A DNA stretch of 64,000 nucleotides from Aphrocallistes beatrix (GCA_963281255.1 OY725496.1:3945723-4009722); one strand, 5' to 3'. Shown: positions 42,721 through 54,146, counted from the stretch's first letter. Numbers and translations are program-made. Notes: generated from the sequence alone by a model not told the origin.

Positions 42721-45700
42721 ATGCAACTCAAGTTTACCATAAACCCACACCAGCCTCCAATCCTGTCTCTGATCACAGCAGAGCTGGTACAGAATGGAAA
42801 CTTCAGCGTGTCAGTGGAAGAAGGGAAAGCCACCATCCTGACCACTGAGTCAGGTGCTAAACTCACCTCCAGCTACTCTATTGCGCGCTATCTGGCGCGT
42901 GTTTCCCGCACGCGTAGTCTATATGGCGCCTCCCCACTCTCATCGACAGAAGTGGACCATTGGCTGGAGTACAGCCAACTCCAACTCAAACACGCTTCTG
43001 AGAGCAGCTTCTCCTACCTTGAGTCCATCCTCAACATGAGGCAACACCTGGTGGGAGAACAGCTGACTCTGGCAGACGTGGCAGTGTACATAGCCGTGAA
43101 GTCGCTGTACTCGGACCTGTCCGGGTACCCGAGGCTCAGTCAGTGGCTGCAGAAACTGGAGAGCTCTCCCCCCTTCCGATCAGTGCAGCGATATTTCAGC
43201 GGGAAACCTGAGAAAAAGGCGCGCACGGCAGACGTAGGAAAGTTCGTACAGCTCCCCGGCGCGGAAGAGGGGAAGGTGGTGGTACGGTTCCCACCGGAAG
43301 CGAGCGGGTACCTGCACGTAGGACACGCCAAAGCAGCTCTGCTTAACCAGCACTACCAGCAGACGTTCAAGGGGAGACTCGTGATGCGGTTTGACGATAC
43401 AAACCCCGCTAAAGAGGAGGAGCACTTTGAACAGGCCATCCTCTCGGACCTGCAGCTGATGGGAGTGAAAGCGGACAAGTACTCGCACACCTCGGATTAC
43501 TTTGACCATATTATCCAGCTGGGGGAACAGCTGATCAGACAGGGGGACGCGTTCGCCGATGACACATGCGCCGAGACTCAGAAAGAGGAGCGGCTACAAA
43601 TGAAGAACTCTCGGAGGCGGGACAGCAGTCTGGAGCAGAATCTGAGTTGGTGGAGAGAGATGCTGGCTGGGAGTGAGCAGGGAAAGAAGTGCTGTGTCAG
43701 AGCCAAGATGGACATGCAGTCGATGAACGGAGCCATGCGCGACCCGACAATATTCCGCTGCAAGTCCGAGTCCCACGTCCGCACCGGCACCAAGTACAAG
43801 GCCTACCCCACCTACGACTTCGCCTGTCCCATCGTGGACCACCTGGAGGGCGTAACCCACGCGCTGCGCACCACGGAGTACCACGACAGGGACGACCAGT
43901 ACTACTGGTTCACAGAGAAACTAGGCATCCGCACCGTGTCCCCCTCAGACCCCACCGTCCACTTCCCACACCTCTACGAGTACAGTCGCCTCGCGCTCCA
44001 GCACACCCTGCTCTCCAAGCGGAAGCTGGCCTGGTTCGTGGACCAGGGACGGGTGGACGGATGGGACGATCCGAGGATGCCGACGGTCCGCGGGGTGCTC
44101 CGCCGCGGTCTGACGGTGGAGGGACTGAAGCAGTTCATCATCGCTCAGGGCTCTTCCAAGTCCAACGTGCACATGGAGTGGGACAAGATATGGGCGTTCA
44201 ACAGGAAGATCCTGGACCCTATCGTCCCCAGGCTCACCGCCCTCAGCAAGGAGGGCGTCGTGAAGGTACTCGTTGAGAATGCAGAGAAGAAGGAAGTGCA
44301 AGTGCCTAGGCACCCTAAGGACAAGTCAGTGGGCATGAAGCCGGTCTGGTTGGGACAGGATATTCTGCTGGAACGAGCTGACGCCGCACTCCTGACAGAA
44401 GGGAGCCGCGTCGTCCTGATTAACTGGGGCGTAGCCGAGGTGACGGGTGTAGAGAGGTCGGGGGGAGGAGTTGCCTCTCTGAGGGTGCAGCTGCATCCAG
44501 AAGACACCAACTACAAAGGAAAGCCCGCGCTCACCTGGCTGGCTGAGGTGGAGGAGGCCCCCTGTGTGCCCGCCATCCTCGTTAGCTTCGATTACCTCAT
44601 CACCAAGCCGACCCTTGAGAACGAGGAGGATTTTAAAGATTTCCTGAACGAGAAGACGCGATTCGAAGAGGAGGCCATTGGCGATCCGAACCTATCCGAA
44701 CTGAAGCAGGGGGAAATAATCCAACTGCAGAGGAAGGGGTTCTACATCTGCGACCAGCCGCACCAGTTGGACACACACACGGGAAAGTGGAGTCCGTGTG
44801 TCCTCTTCTCCGTCCCCAGCGGACACACGGGGACAGATTCAGATGCAGCACCTGTCGAGAAAGCTAAAGAGGCGAAGAGCAAGAAGGTAAGTCCACTGCT
44901 CCCAGTGAGAAGAGAGGCTGGTACTGATTAGTCTCTTATGTAGCAAGCAGCGCAAACAGCTCCTGCTGCCGAGTCAGGCAAGAAGGCCAGCAAGCCGTCT
45001 CAAGAACCTAAGAAGACGGAATCGAAAGGTAAGTTCCCTTCCTCGCTCTCGTAGCTCTGCACTCAATTCATCTCTCCACTGAATAGTTCCCGCCAGTAAG
45101 AAAGTGACCAAGCTCGGGATCGAGGTGGGGAAGGAAGAGAGTTTCAGTGACTGGTATGTGGAAGTTATCAAGAAGGCGGAAATGATTGAGTACTATGACG
45201 TCAGCGGCTGTTACATCCTGCGTCCCTGGGCGTACACCATCTGGGAGAGGATCAAAGCATTCTTTGATGGAGAAATTAAGAAGTTGGGAGTAGAGAATGT
45301 TTACTTCCCAATGTTTGTGTCAAAAGCCGCACTAGAGACAGAGAAATCACACATAGAGGATTTCGCACCTGAAGTTGCCTGGGTGACACGGTCTGGCACC
45401 TCCGAGCTAGAAGTCCCGATCGCTATCCGTCCCACCTCCGAGACGGCGATGTACCCCGCCTACGCCCGCTGGATCCAATCGCACCGTGACCTCCCGCTCA
45501 AACTGAACCAGTGGAACAACGTGGTGCGCTGGGAGTTCAAAAAACCGCAGCCGTTCCTGAGAACGAGGGAGTTCCTCTGGCAGGAGGGACACACCGCCTT
45601 CGCCACCAAGGAGGAAGCTGCGGAAGAGGTGAGTCTAATAGCAAGTCTAAATAATTCATAATTCCTCTTTTTTGCGGATTCGTTTGGACAGAAGATGTTT

Positions 45701-46975
45701 GCAAGTCGCACAGCGCAAGTTCACTAGTGTTAATTATTGGTATGAGATCAGAACTTAGTGGAGCCATACAAAAGACTCTAACATGCCACAAAAATCAGCT
45801 TCTGTGCCTGGCAGTTTCTTCAGTCAATTCGTTACAGAGATAAATCTAGCTCATAAATATTCGGATTCGGGTGACTCGAGTCATTACTTGGGTCGTAATT
45901 GCTTATTCTATGACACAAAATTTACCTAGCTATCATTGTACGATTCTTTCTCTCCAGCTGACTTGAATATTGTAAGCATTCTACTAGATGTGTCTGTGTG
46001 TAGGTGCTAACTATATTAGAGCTGTACCGGCGCGTGTACGAGGACCTGTTGGCCATCCCAGTCATCCTAGGCACCAAGACGGAGAAAGAGAAGTTTGCAG
46101 GAGGAGACTACACCACCACTGCAGAGGCGTTCGTGTCTGCGAGTGGCAGAGGTATTCAGGGAGCCACTTCACACCACCTGGGACAGAATTTCGCACGCAT
46201 GTTTGACATCGGATTCCAGGACCCAATTGATCCCAAAATCCGTTCCTTGGTCTACCAGAACTCCTGGGGCCTCACGACTCGGACCATCGGGGTCCTGATC
46301 ATGATCCACGGGGATAGCAAGGGGCTGGTGCTGCCACCTGAGGTGGCAGATGTCCAGGTGGTCGTGATCCCGTGTGGCATGAGCAGTGATAAGAGCCAAG
46401 AGCTGAATACATACTGCGAGCAGTTTGTAGAGGTGTTGAAGGGGGCGGGAGTGAGGGGTCGGGCGGACCTGAGAGGACACTACAGTCCCGGGTGGAAGTA
46501 CAACCACTGGGAGATGAAGGGGGTGCCTATTCGAGTGGACATCGGACCCGCAGAGATGGGAAGTAAGAAGTTTGTGACGGTCTCCCGTCTGAGTGGAGAG
46601 AAGTTGGAACATAGCCTGGAGACAGCTGGCGAGACCGTACGTCTGATGCTGAGTGAGATCCAGGAGCAGATGTTCACACGTGCTCGGACCCAGCTGACTT
46701 CTCACGTGAAGGTGATACAGGACTGGGACGAGTTCCTGCCCCTCCTGGACAAGAAGAACCTCGTCATGTCGCCCTTCTGCTTGGAGACGCCCTGTGAAGA
46801 CCGGATAAAGGCGGACACCAGCAGCGGAGAGGTCGAACCGGGTGCCCCAGCAATGGGCGCCAAATCCCTCTGCATTCCATTCGACCAGCCTGGCGACGCC
46901 ACTATCCTGAACTGCATCCATCCGAAGTGCGGGAAAAAGGCGAAGTCCTACACTCTCTTTGGCAGGAGCTATTAG
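42721..46975 (+). CDS. EPRS1: Bifunctional glutamate/proline-tRNA ligase without WHEP domains, 4 exons
   Basis: This fused enzyme charges tRNA-Glu and tRNA-Pro in the cytosol. Exons: 42721-44886, 44944-45028, 45087-45628, 46004-46975; 3765 nt, 1254 residues (human 1512). Residues 1-150 form a GST-like domain. The class I GluRS core has [13 protein letters not shown] (HIGH-type) and LSKRKL (KMSKS-type), then a beta-barrel anticodon-binding part. The class II ProRS starts near [15 protein letters not shown], with motif 2 around [16 protein letters not shown] and motif 3 in [19 protein letters not shown]; it ends FGRSY. The linker between the halves is only about 70 residues of Lys/Ala/Glu/Ser and encodes no WHEP helix-turn-helix. 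The two linker introns are 57 and 58 bp, too short to hide one. Human EPRS1 has three WHEP repeats. Start: first ATG, matching the GST-like fold. Confidence 0.94.
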
Positions 46976-47153
46976 TCTTCAACGTTTAGAATTATTGGCA
47001 ATGTCAACTGTCATTTAGGTTTATTTTCTTGATTAGAGATATTAGATTGAATTGAATTGTTGTGTTATAATCTTTTTAAAATTATACAATGGCATATTTA
47101 TTAATTCTGATTATATTCAGCATCATACAGCACATAGAGATCTACACGAATCG

Positions 47154-49034
47154 ATGACTCAGTACAACTTCAAGCAACTCCCGATCGTCCCTAATGCTAA
47201 GGACTTCATAGACATTGTCCTCTCCAAGACACACCGGAAGACACCGACAGTTGTCCACAGACACTTCAAGATATCCCGCATCCGCCACTTCTACATGCGA
47301 AAGGTCAAGTACACTCAGCAGAACTACCACGACAAGTTGCAGCAGATCATAGACGAGTTTCCGAAGCTGGACGCAGTGCACCCTTTCTACGCCGACCTCA
47401 TGAACGTGCTGTACGACCGCGACCACTACAAGATCGCGCTGGGCCAACTCAACAAGGCGAAGCACCTGATAGACAATCTGGGCAGGGACTACAGCCGTCT
47501 GCTCAAGTATGCAGATTCTCTGTACAGGTGTAAGCAGCTGAAGATCGCCGGACTGGGTCGTATGTGCACTCTGATGAAGCGGCAAGGGAAGAGTCTGGAG
47601 TATTTGGAACAGGTGCGGCAACACCTGTCACGTCTGCCATCCATTGACCCCAACACCCGTACCATAATAATCTCAGGTTTCCCTAACGTGGGGAAGAGCT
47701 CCTTCATCAACAAGGTGACGCGAGCAGACGTAGATGTCCAACCGTACGCCTTCACCACCAAGTCCCTCTTCGTGGGACACATGGACTACGAGTACTTGAG
47801 GTGGCAGGTTATCGACACCCCGGGGCTCCTGGATCAGCCGCTGGAGCAGCGCTCCACCATAGAGATGCAGGCCATCACGGCGCTGGTGCACCTGCGGTCA
47901 GGGGTGCTGTACATGATGGACGTGTCGGAACAGTGCGGACGTACGCTAGAGCAACAGGTGCAGCTGTTCAGGAATATCCAGCCCGTGTTCAAAGGGAAAC
48001 CGCTCATCGTCTGTCTGAACAAGGTGGACGTGATACGGCCTGAGGCGCTGCCATCTGAGAAGTTGTCCCTGCTGGAGGGTCTGAAGCAGGAGGGAGTGCG
48101 GGTGGTGTTGATGAGCACGCTGACAGATGAGGGGGTGATGGAGGTGAGGCAGGAGATATGCGATCAGCTGTTAGCTGAGCGGGTGGACTACAAGCTCCAG
48201 GGGAAGAGAGCGGGCGACGTGATGAACAGACTATATATAGCCATGCCGCAGAAGCGGGACAACAAAGAGCGCCCGCCCTGCATCCCCCAGGCCGTACTGG
48301 AGAGGAGGGAACGTCAGAAGAACGGGGAGGTGGAGGTACGTCCCAAGAAGAAGTTGCTGAAAGAGGTGGAGCAGGAACTGCTGGAGGAATATTCGTGCGA
48401 CCTGAGGCAGCACTGGGTGCTAGAGAACGATGAGGAGAAGTACGACTACATTCCTGAGCTGTTGAATGGTCGCAACGTGTACGATTTCGTGGATCCAGAC
48501 ATCCTGGAGAAGATGCAGCTCCTGGAGAGAGAAGAGGGACTCAGGGAACAGTCCGGGTTCTACCACTCTGATTCTGACATGGAGGATGAAACCAGCAGAG
48601 AGAACCATGTCCTAGCTGAGAAGATCCGCGAGAAGAGGAGTATCTTGATACAACAGCGACATGTGAGGATGACTAGTAACAGGTCGAGACTGTCAGATTC
48701 CGTCATGCGGAGAGCGAGATCCAAGAGCGTGCGTAGGAGCAAGACGCCTGTCTCCCAGGGGGCGGAGGCCATGGACACCGGAGAGACCACGAAGAGGGCT
48801 CGGTCTCTCTCCCTCCACAATGCGAGATCCAGATCCCGCTCTGTGCCAAGAGACGAGGAAGGTGTCATGAACCCTGTCGTGAAGAAGTCGGCTAAGAAGC
48901 TGGCTAGAAGGAGCATGAGGGCGATTACAAAACGCATTCATGGGTCCGGAGAAGCGGACAGGAGGATAGTCGTGAAGAGGCCCAAGCATCTGCTAGCCGG
49001 GAAGAGTAAGGTCGGGAAATCTTGGAGACGATAG
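47154..49034 (+). CDS. GTPBP4: Nucleolar GTP-binding protein 1 (NOG1)
   Basis: NOG1 is an Obg-family GTPase that joins nucleolar pre-60S particles and is needed for their maturation. The 626-residue product begins MTQYNFKQLPIVPNAKDFID as in the family. The G-domain motifs are G1 GFPNVGKSS, G3 DTPG, G4 NKVD; the switch string ADVDVQPYAFTTKSLFVGH is diagnostic. Upstream lies the conserved RIRHFYMRKVKYTQQNYHDK region. The C-terminal third is charged, with Arg/Ser-rich and Lys-rich patches, and ends KPKHLLAGKSKVGKSWRR, matching the family ending. Human GTPBP4 is 634 residues. The frame is open for 34 more codons upstream, but the ATG at 47154 matches the family start. Intronless. Confidence 0.95.
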   Translation: MTQYNFKQLPIVPNAKDFIDIVLSKTHRKTPTVVHRHFKISRIRHFYMRKVKYTQQNYHDKLQQIIDEFPKLDAVHPFYADLMNVLYDRDHYKIALGQLNKAKHLIDNLGRDYSRLLKYADSLYRCKQLKIAGLGRMCTLMKRQGKSLEYLEQVRQHLSRLPSIDPNTRTIIISGFPNVGKSSFINKVTRADVDVQPYAFTTKSLFVGHMDYEYLRWQVIDTPGLLDQPLEQRSTIEMQAITALVHLRSGVLYMMDVSEQCGRTLEQQVQLFRNIQPVFKGKPLIVCLNKVDVIRPEALPSEKLSLLEGLKQEGVRVVLMSTLTDEGVMEVRQEICDQLLAERVDYKLQGKRAGDVMNRLYIAMPQKRDNKERPPCIPQAVLERRERQKNGEVEVRPKKKLLKEVEQELLEEYSCDLRQHWVLENDEEKYDYIPELLNGRNVYDFVDPDILEKMQLLEREEGLREQSGFYHSDSDMEDETSRENHVLAEKIREKRSILIQQRHVRMTSNRSRLSDSVMRRARSKSVRRSKTPVSQGAEAMDTGETTKRARSLSLHNARSRSRSVPRDEEGVMNPVVKKSAKKLARRSMRAITKRIHGSGEADRRIVVKRPKHLLAGKSKVGKSWRR

Positions 49035-49334
49035 GAATGTCACTGCATGCTCTTCATTAGTAATTCTATTAGAAAATTTAGTATTAATTTTGAATTAATT
49101 AATTGGTGATATACTTTTCAAGGCAATTAATATTCGAAATCTCATATTCTATGTGGGAGAATTAAAATAAATTGTCTCAGCTTGCAGTTAATCATTTACC
49201 ACGAAATTAACTCACAAAATTTTGACGCCTGTTCCTAAAATAATTTTTATTGAAATTGATTAGAAACGAATTAATTCTAAGTGTCTAGTGATGGTTAGAA
49301 TCTACAATGCTGCATTCACTAAGCTCTGCACTAC
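49035..49334. other. Convergent 3' spacer, NOG1 to THOC3
   Basis: Both flanking genes end here. On the minus strand a CAATAAAA at about 49246-49253 is a likely THOC3 polyadenylation signal. Nothing else was seen. Confidence 0.45.
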
Positions 49335-50373
49335 CTAAGTACTGGTTCCGAACAGCCAAATATTTCCCGTATCCCGGTTGTGTTTGTCTTTCTCGTCGCA
49401 GGCGTAGGCCAGTAAGTACTTGTTAGGATGCCAGGCCACGATGAATGTAGGGTCACTACACTGCACTGAAAACACTTTAGCGCCCGTCTCCACAAAGCCT
49501 ATGTCGATGAAACTGTCTTCTGACGCTGAGGCCAAAAGCTGACCGTCAAAACTGAAACTGATGCTGCGTACCGGCCAGTCCAGGCGGGAGAATGTGCGGA
49601 CACAGGCGAGCTCTGAGAGGTCCCACAGGCTGACCAGAGCGTCCGCACTTCCGGTAGCGAAGTACTTGCCCGTCGGGTCGAACTTGATGCAGATGCAGTT
49701 GGCTGGGTGTGCGTTGATGGTGTGGAGCTGCTTGAGTTCTGGGTAGCTGAGTACATTGATCCAGCCATGTCCCGTTGTCAGGAAGAACATGTCAGAAGTG
49801 TTGTTCCATGAAATCTCGTTCACTTCCACCTTCATTGATAAAGAATTAACGGTTTAAAGAATCAATTTTAGCTTTCACGTGAGAAAAAACCTTGAATTGC
49901 TCCTCAATCTTTATCTTGTATGAGTTGGTATCAATGAATGTGATCAGGTCATCTTTGTTGCCCACCCCAATGGTTGCCCCATCTGGACTCCAGCACAGGT
50001 TGAGGTTGTCTCCTTTCGTGTGTATAACGTGACTGCACTTGCTGCTACGAACGTCCCATATCCTCACCGTCTTGTCCACACTGGCCGTTACGAGTTGGTC
50101 AGGGTGTGAGGGGTGCCAGCATACTTGGTCCACACTGTCTGTGTGTCCCTTATAGTTGGACTCGTTCCTCAGTTTGTCATGCTCCAGCGACAGCACGCTC
50201 ACTGTCTTGTCCACTGAGCCAGAGGCTATCCGTCTCCCGTCGCAATTCCACGCAACAGAGTGGACTTTTCCGTTGTGTGCAGACGTCTCGCGCGTGTTTC
50301 GATTCTTCTCTATCTGCTTCTTCAGCTCATCGAATTTCTGTGTGTACACCTCGTAGATTGAGGCAGTTGCCAT
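49335..50373 (-). CDS. THOC3: THO complex subunit 3 (WD-repeat), 2 exons
   Basis: THOC3 (Tex1) belongs to THO/TREX, which couples transcription and splicing to mRNA export in the nucleus. On the minus strand the exons are 50373-49891 and 49829-49335, separated by a 61-bp intron with a weak donor (AAG/GTTTTT). Total 978 nt, 325 residues (human 351). Six or seven WD blades can be read: HSVAWNCDGRRIASGSVDKT, VCWHPSHPDQLVTASVDKTV, LNLCWSPDGATIGVG, CICIKFDPTGKYFATGSADA and SISFSFDGQLLASASEDSF. The exon join EEQFK/VEVNEISWNN is characteristic of the family. The start is the ATG of MATASIYEVYT at 50373. A 165-bp hAT-type element lies 18 bp upstream and happens to be open in the same frame, so a longer N-terminus would be an artefact. 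Confidence 0.94.
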
Positions 50374-50390
50374 CGTGCTATTCACTAGAC

Positions 50391-50555
50391 CAGCGATTTT
50401 TAACCTTTTTTGACTGTGGACCCCCAATATCAATGTTCCTATATTCTGTGGACCACCTCCTATTAACCGCAATACAAAATTTCGAATCCTGTAGACCCCC
50501 TGATATCTTCTGTGGACCACTAAGGGGTCCATGGACCCCAGGTTGGGAACCACTG
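50391..50555. mobile_element. Non-autonomous hAT-type element just upstream of the THOC3 ATG
   Basis: The ends are CAGCGATTTTTAACC and the inverse of CAGTGGTTCCCAACC; 165 bp. It is flanked by an exact 8-bp duplication CACTAGAC (50383-50390 and 50556-50563). The GTGGACC and GGTCCA internal pieces are typical of hAT MITEs. It lies in the presumed 5' UTR or core promoter of THOC3. Confidence 0.92.
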
Positions 50556-50587
50556 CACTAGACTGTTTCAGCTTAACTTGATTATTA

Positions 50588-51868
50588 CCATGGATGCACA
50601 ACTTCTATCGTAACTTGATAACGCTGATTTACTTGAATAGGAGTGTTAAGTTGAATTAGGATTCGACCGAGCACACTTGAAGTGTTAATTTGACAACCAA
50701 CTTCCGATTTGAATAAATTCGGTGTTATTGGAAAGAGGAGGAACAGACGTTTATGAAAGTGTGTTAAAATTTTAATTTTTATGCCTTTTAGGCTAGTTAA
50801 ACCGAGCACAGCCTCAACAATATTGTTAGTATTTCATCTAAAAATTACAATTCAAGATTTTGTACCCATATTTCTGAATAACAGGCGTTTATGCAGTTTA
50901 AATTTCATAAGAAAATTCCAAATTTCTTGTGAACTATAAGTTGGTAAAGTTGGCGCTCAGTTATATTAGTCGAAAAATCCATATTTCTACCAATTAATAT
51001 TGACATCAGTTAACCGGTTAACCGCCCTATTGGAAATCAAAATAACCGAGCCCGAAAATCGGTTAACCAACCCCAGCCCTGTTCCGCTTTTAGGGTTGAT
51101 ATTCCATCAATGTATTCTTTATTACCATATATTTTATTTTAAATAATAAAAACAATGGGCTGCAAATCGATATTTGGAAGTAAGTATTTCATTTTAAAAT
51201 CTATCCAAATTTGAGCATCTTTCCCAATAGGTAATGTAATCCACAAACACTACTGTGTATAGAGATAATTGATTGTGTAAAGAAAGATAAGACTACTGAC
51301 AATGACTATCTTTCCTGCTTGAAGATATAGTTCCATAATGTTACTAACACATTTTTTGGTATGAATGTTAAGTAACATTATTGGAACTATACTTTCAAGC
51401 AGGAAAGATAGTCATTGTCACTCAGTAGTCTTATCTTTACACAATCAATTCTCTCCATACAGTCTTGTGTTTGTGGATTCCATTACCTATTGGGAAAGAT
51501 GCTCAAATTTGGATAGATTAAAAATAAAATACTTCAAAAAATCGATTAGCAGCCCTATGTTTTTATTATTTAAAATAAAATATATGGTAATAAAGAATAC
51601 ATTGATGGAATATCACCCTAAAAGCGGAATAAAAATGTAAAAAAAAATAGCCAGAAGTCAGTATTCAAAATTTCGGATTTTAGTTAACTTAGATGAGGTA
51701 GTCCTACGAAACTAGTGAATTTATACGATTCAAATCACGTCTCATAAACCGTCTGTTCCTCCTCTTTCCAATAACATCGAATTTATCCAAATCGGAAGTT
51801 GGTTGTCAAAGTAACACTCGTATTCAAGTAGGGTTATCAAGTTATGATAGAAAGTTGTACATCCATGG
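50588..51868. repeat. 1.28-kb imperfect palindrome (foldback)
   Basis: The outer ends are CCATGGATGCACAACTT (50588) and AAGTTGTACATCCATGG (51868). Matching arms continue inward: 50588-50757 pairs with 51742-51868, and about 51083-51346 pairs with about 51367-51625. Examples are AGGAGGAACAGACG with CGTCTGTTCCTCCT, and GCAGGAAAGATAGTCATTG, in the right arm, with its inverse near 51300. About 300 bp on the left and 110 bp on the right are unpaired. The open frame at 51365-51640 lies in the right arm and has no family features. Confidence 0.85.
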
Positions 51869-52081
51869 TGGTTATCAAGTTACGATGAAACAGAACATTA
51901 CATCTTATTTCAAGAATACTAGAAACCCTTTAGTTTAAATTTAATTATTTGAAAAACTTCAACAAACACCTTGATATTCATGCTATTCTACAGGCTACCA
52001 TTTCACACTAAATACACACATTTTGAGGATATTACATACTGCCTATCTACAATTAGGAAAGTAAATACTGTACATTGGTGA

Positions 52082-53308
52082 TCAGTAGAATAAGGATTGA
52101 ACCATGTCAGGCTGGAAGAGCTGTATCCTCGCGTTGTTATGGTCGCACACTGCTACGCAGCCTTGTGGCGTCATGGACATCCCCATGGGAATGTTGAACA
52201 TTCCAGGCTCATTGGAACTCTTCCCGTTCTTCCCACCTATTACAATGCAGGAGGTGGCATCCTCCGTGTAGAGGTAGACCCTGTTCTTGCTCCAGCTCGT
52301 GATCAGAATATGGTTATCTTTTGTAACGCAAAGTCCACCCAGGAATTCGGCGCCCATTCCACTTAAATAGGAGCCGAACTGTCTCAGGAGGTCGCCGCTG
52401 AGGCTGTACATGTTCACACACGGATTCCCCTTATGCAGCACGAGTATCTCGTCGCGCCGATTCGTGCAGATGTCATTAGGTAGATACACACGACCTGGTT
52501 TGGAAGCCTGGCCTAGAAAGCCCGCGTGTTTCCCATTCTTGAATATCTGCACTCGCGAGTTCGTGGACTCACAGACGTACAGCTTCCCTTCAGAGTAGCA
52601 GAGTCCTTGAGGACCAGAGAGCTGGTTTTGTCCCGCCCCTTGTTCTCCGAAGGTGTGGGTGAATTTCCATGTTTTGCTGAAAACCGCGATTTTATTCTCA
52701 TTCATCAGACTCAGATAGAGAAAATCTTTGTTACAGGCTATCCCGCCGAAGTTCCTCGCTTTGATATCCGGGGGCGGCTTGGGGAGAGGTTGAACACTGA
52801 GTACCTGCATGTCTTTATCCAGGATTACGCCGTCATTATGCGCCGTAACGAGGTAGACCTGGTGATCCTTCTTGTCAGTGGTCATGTACAGTGGGTTATT
52901 GGCTAGAGGAACGATGGAATCTGGTTGTGAGTATAGAGCTTCATACGTGAGCACTCCGATGTTGCGAAGCTGATGTTCTAGCAATTCATTTTCAAGGACA
53001 AACGCTACTGACACTCCCAAATTGGCTTCATTTTCTGACAGCTCCGACAGCTTCTTCTCCACATCCATATTGAATTTATTCACGATTTCAGACACCTCGT
53101 TATGCAGAGGCTGATCATCCTTTGAAAGGTTGGATTGGAGTTGGGCACGCTTCTCATCTAGTCTTAATTTGCTCTTGTTGATTCCTTTCCTGTATTGCGA
53201 TAATTGTTTCAGAAGATTCTCCTTCCTTTCCATAATTACTTGAATCAGTTTTGAAAACTCAATTTCAATTTGCCGTTCAATAGATTCGTATACCGAGTCG
53301 AAATCCAT
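52082..53308 (-). CDS. Coiled-coil NHL-repeat protein (TRIM-like without RING or B-box)
   Basis: The 408-residue product has an N-terminal coiled coil (about 1-120; ERKENLLKQLSQYRKGINKS, many K, E, L). A C-terminal beta-propeller of NHL repeats follows (about 150-400). Repeat cores include GPQGLCYSEGKLYVCESTNS, RVQIFKNG, YLPNDICTNRRDEILVLHKG, GGLCVTKDNHILITSWSKN and GMSMTPQGCVAVCDHNNARI, which give the blades R-V-x-x-F and G-x-x-V-x-x-D. This is the back half of a TRIM2/3/32-type protein. The RING finger and B-boxes that would make it a ubiquitin ligase are absent, and no upstream exon for them is visible. NHL propellers bind RNA or protein; the target here is unknown. Intronless. Confidence 0.85.
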   Translation of the reverse strand: MDFDSVYESIERQIEIEFSKLIQVIMERKENLLKQLSQYRKGINKSKLRLDEKRAQLQSNLSKDDQPLHNEVSEIVNKFNMDVEKKLSELSENEANLGVSVAFVLENELLEHQLRNIGVLTYEALYSQPDSIVPLANNPLYMTTDKKDHQVYLVTAHNDGVILDKDMQVLSVQPLPKPPPDIKARNFGGIACNKDFLYLSLMNENKIAVFSKTWKFTHTFGEQGAGQNQLSGPQGLCYSEGKLYVCESTNSRVQIFKNGKHAGFLGQASKPGRVYLPNDICTNRRDEILVLHKGNPCVNMYSLSGDLLRQFGSYLSGMGAEFLGGLCVTKDNHILITSWSKNRVYLYTEDATSCIVIGGKNGKSSNEPGMFNIPMGMSMTPQGCVAVCDHNNARIQLFQPDMVQSLFY

Positions 53309-54146
53309 TTTATTATACCTACTTGTTGTGGATTTAGTTTACAGTTCTGAGTTTTGTTCTACAACTGATCATAGATCTCCAGACTTCACATTTATATTAT
53401 CTGCCTCTGGCGGTATCAGTTACACCAAACAATGCATTTGTTGACATCATTAGCCATTAAACCTTACTTGATGTGTATTCAGTAGCTGAGACTTGTTTGC
53501 TTCCGTAAGATGCTACCTTGAGCGAATTTAAAGAGATGAATCATTACTTTCAAGAAGATTGTGAGAGGTAAACTAGGAGGAATGCTTACACATAAAATCA
53601 TAATTTGATGAAATGGTATATTTTAGATTGTAAGCAATGTATTGTCACTTTTACACGTAGGTATATCATTGTTATTTATTTATTTGCTTAGAACAAAGCA
53701 GCTGCTTAAACCTAGGAATGCAGTAATTATAATTTGATTATACATCCAATCCTAGGGAAAAAAGTGCGAACGTTACAATTCTGACATTTATTTTATAATA
53801 TGCCCAGATTCATCCAGGTTAGTATGTATATATACTTCTCGAGAAAATGACAAAATAAATGTAAAATTTTTCTCAAAAAATTTCATACATTAAATCCTGA
53901 CGGGGGGCCATGTGCCCATCGACCCGATACGCCATAACGGGTTGGGGAGAACTCTAATTATACAACTGAGTGATCGAGGAAAGTATTATTATGAGTCTAA
54001 AATTACTGTGTAATCATTTTTACTATAATAGCCTGAACAAACTTTTACTCAATGACTTCATTCAATTGAACCAGCTTGTCAATTGTCTTGTGTTTGGCTA
54101 TTTAATAATATCTACAACCTGTTCTGTACAATATACACACCCGAAT
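53309..54146. other. Spacer, NHL gene to PITPNM 3' end
   Basis: The NHL promoter should lie on the left side. No gene, repeat or element was recognised in these 840 bases. Confidence 0.35.

Noticed and set aside
43689-44276. 195-residue frame inside EPRS exon 1
   Set aside because: A GC-rich shadow of the GluRS frame, rich in Arg, His and Pro, with no domain features.
46169-46921. 250-residue antisense frame in the ProRS exon
   Set aside because: Antisense shadow of a strongly conserved coding exon.
47052-47153. Upstream extension of the NOG1 frame
   Set aside because: Begins at a non-ATG codon and the ATG at 47154 matches the family N-terminus exactly.
50374-50601. Longer N-terminus of THOC3 reading through the hAT element
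   Set aside because: The extra 76 residues come from the insertion and its flank; the family start is the ATG at 50373.
51365-51640. 91-residue frame in the large palindrome
   Set aside because: Lies wholly inside one arm of the inverted repeat, with no conserved features.
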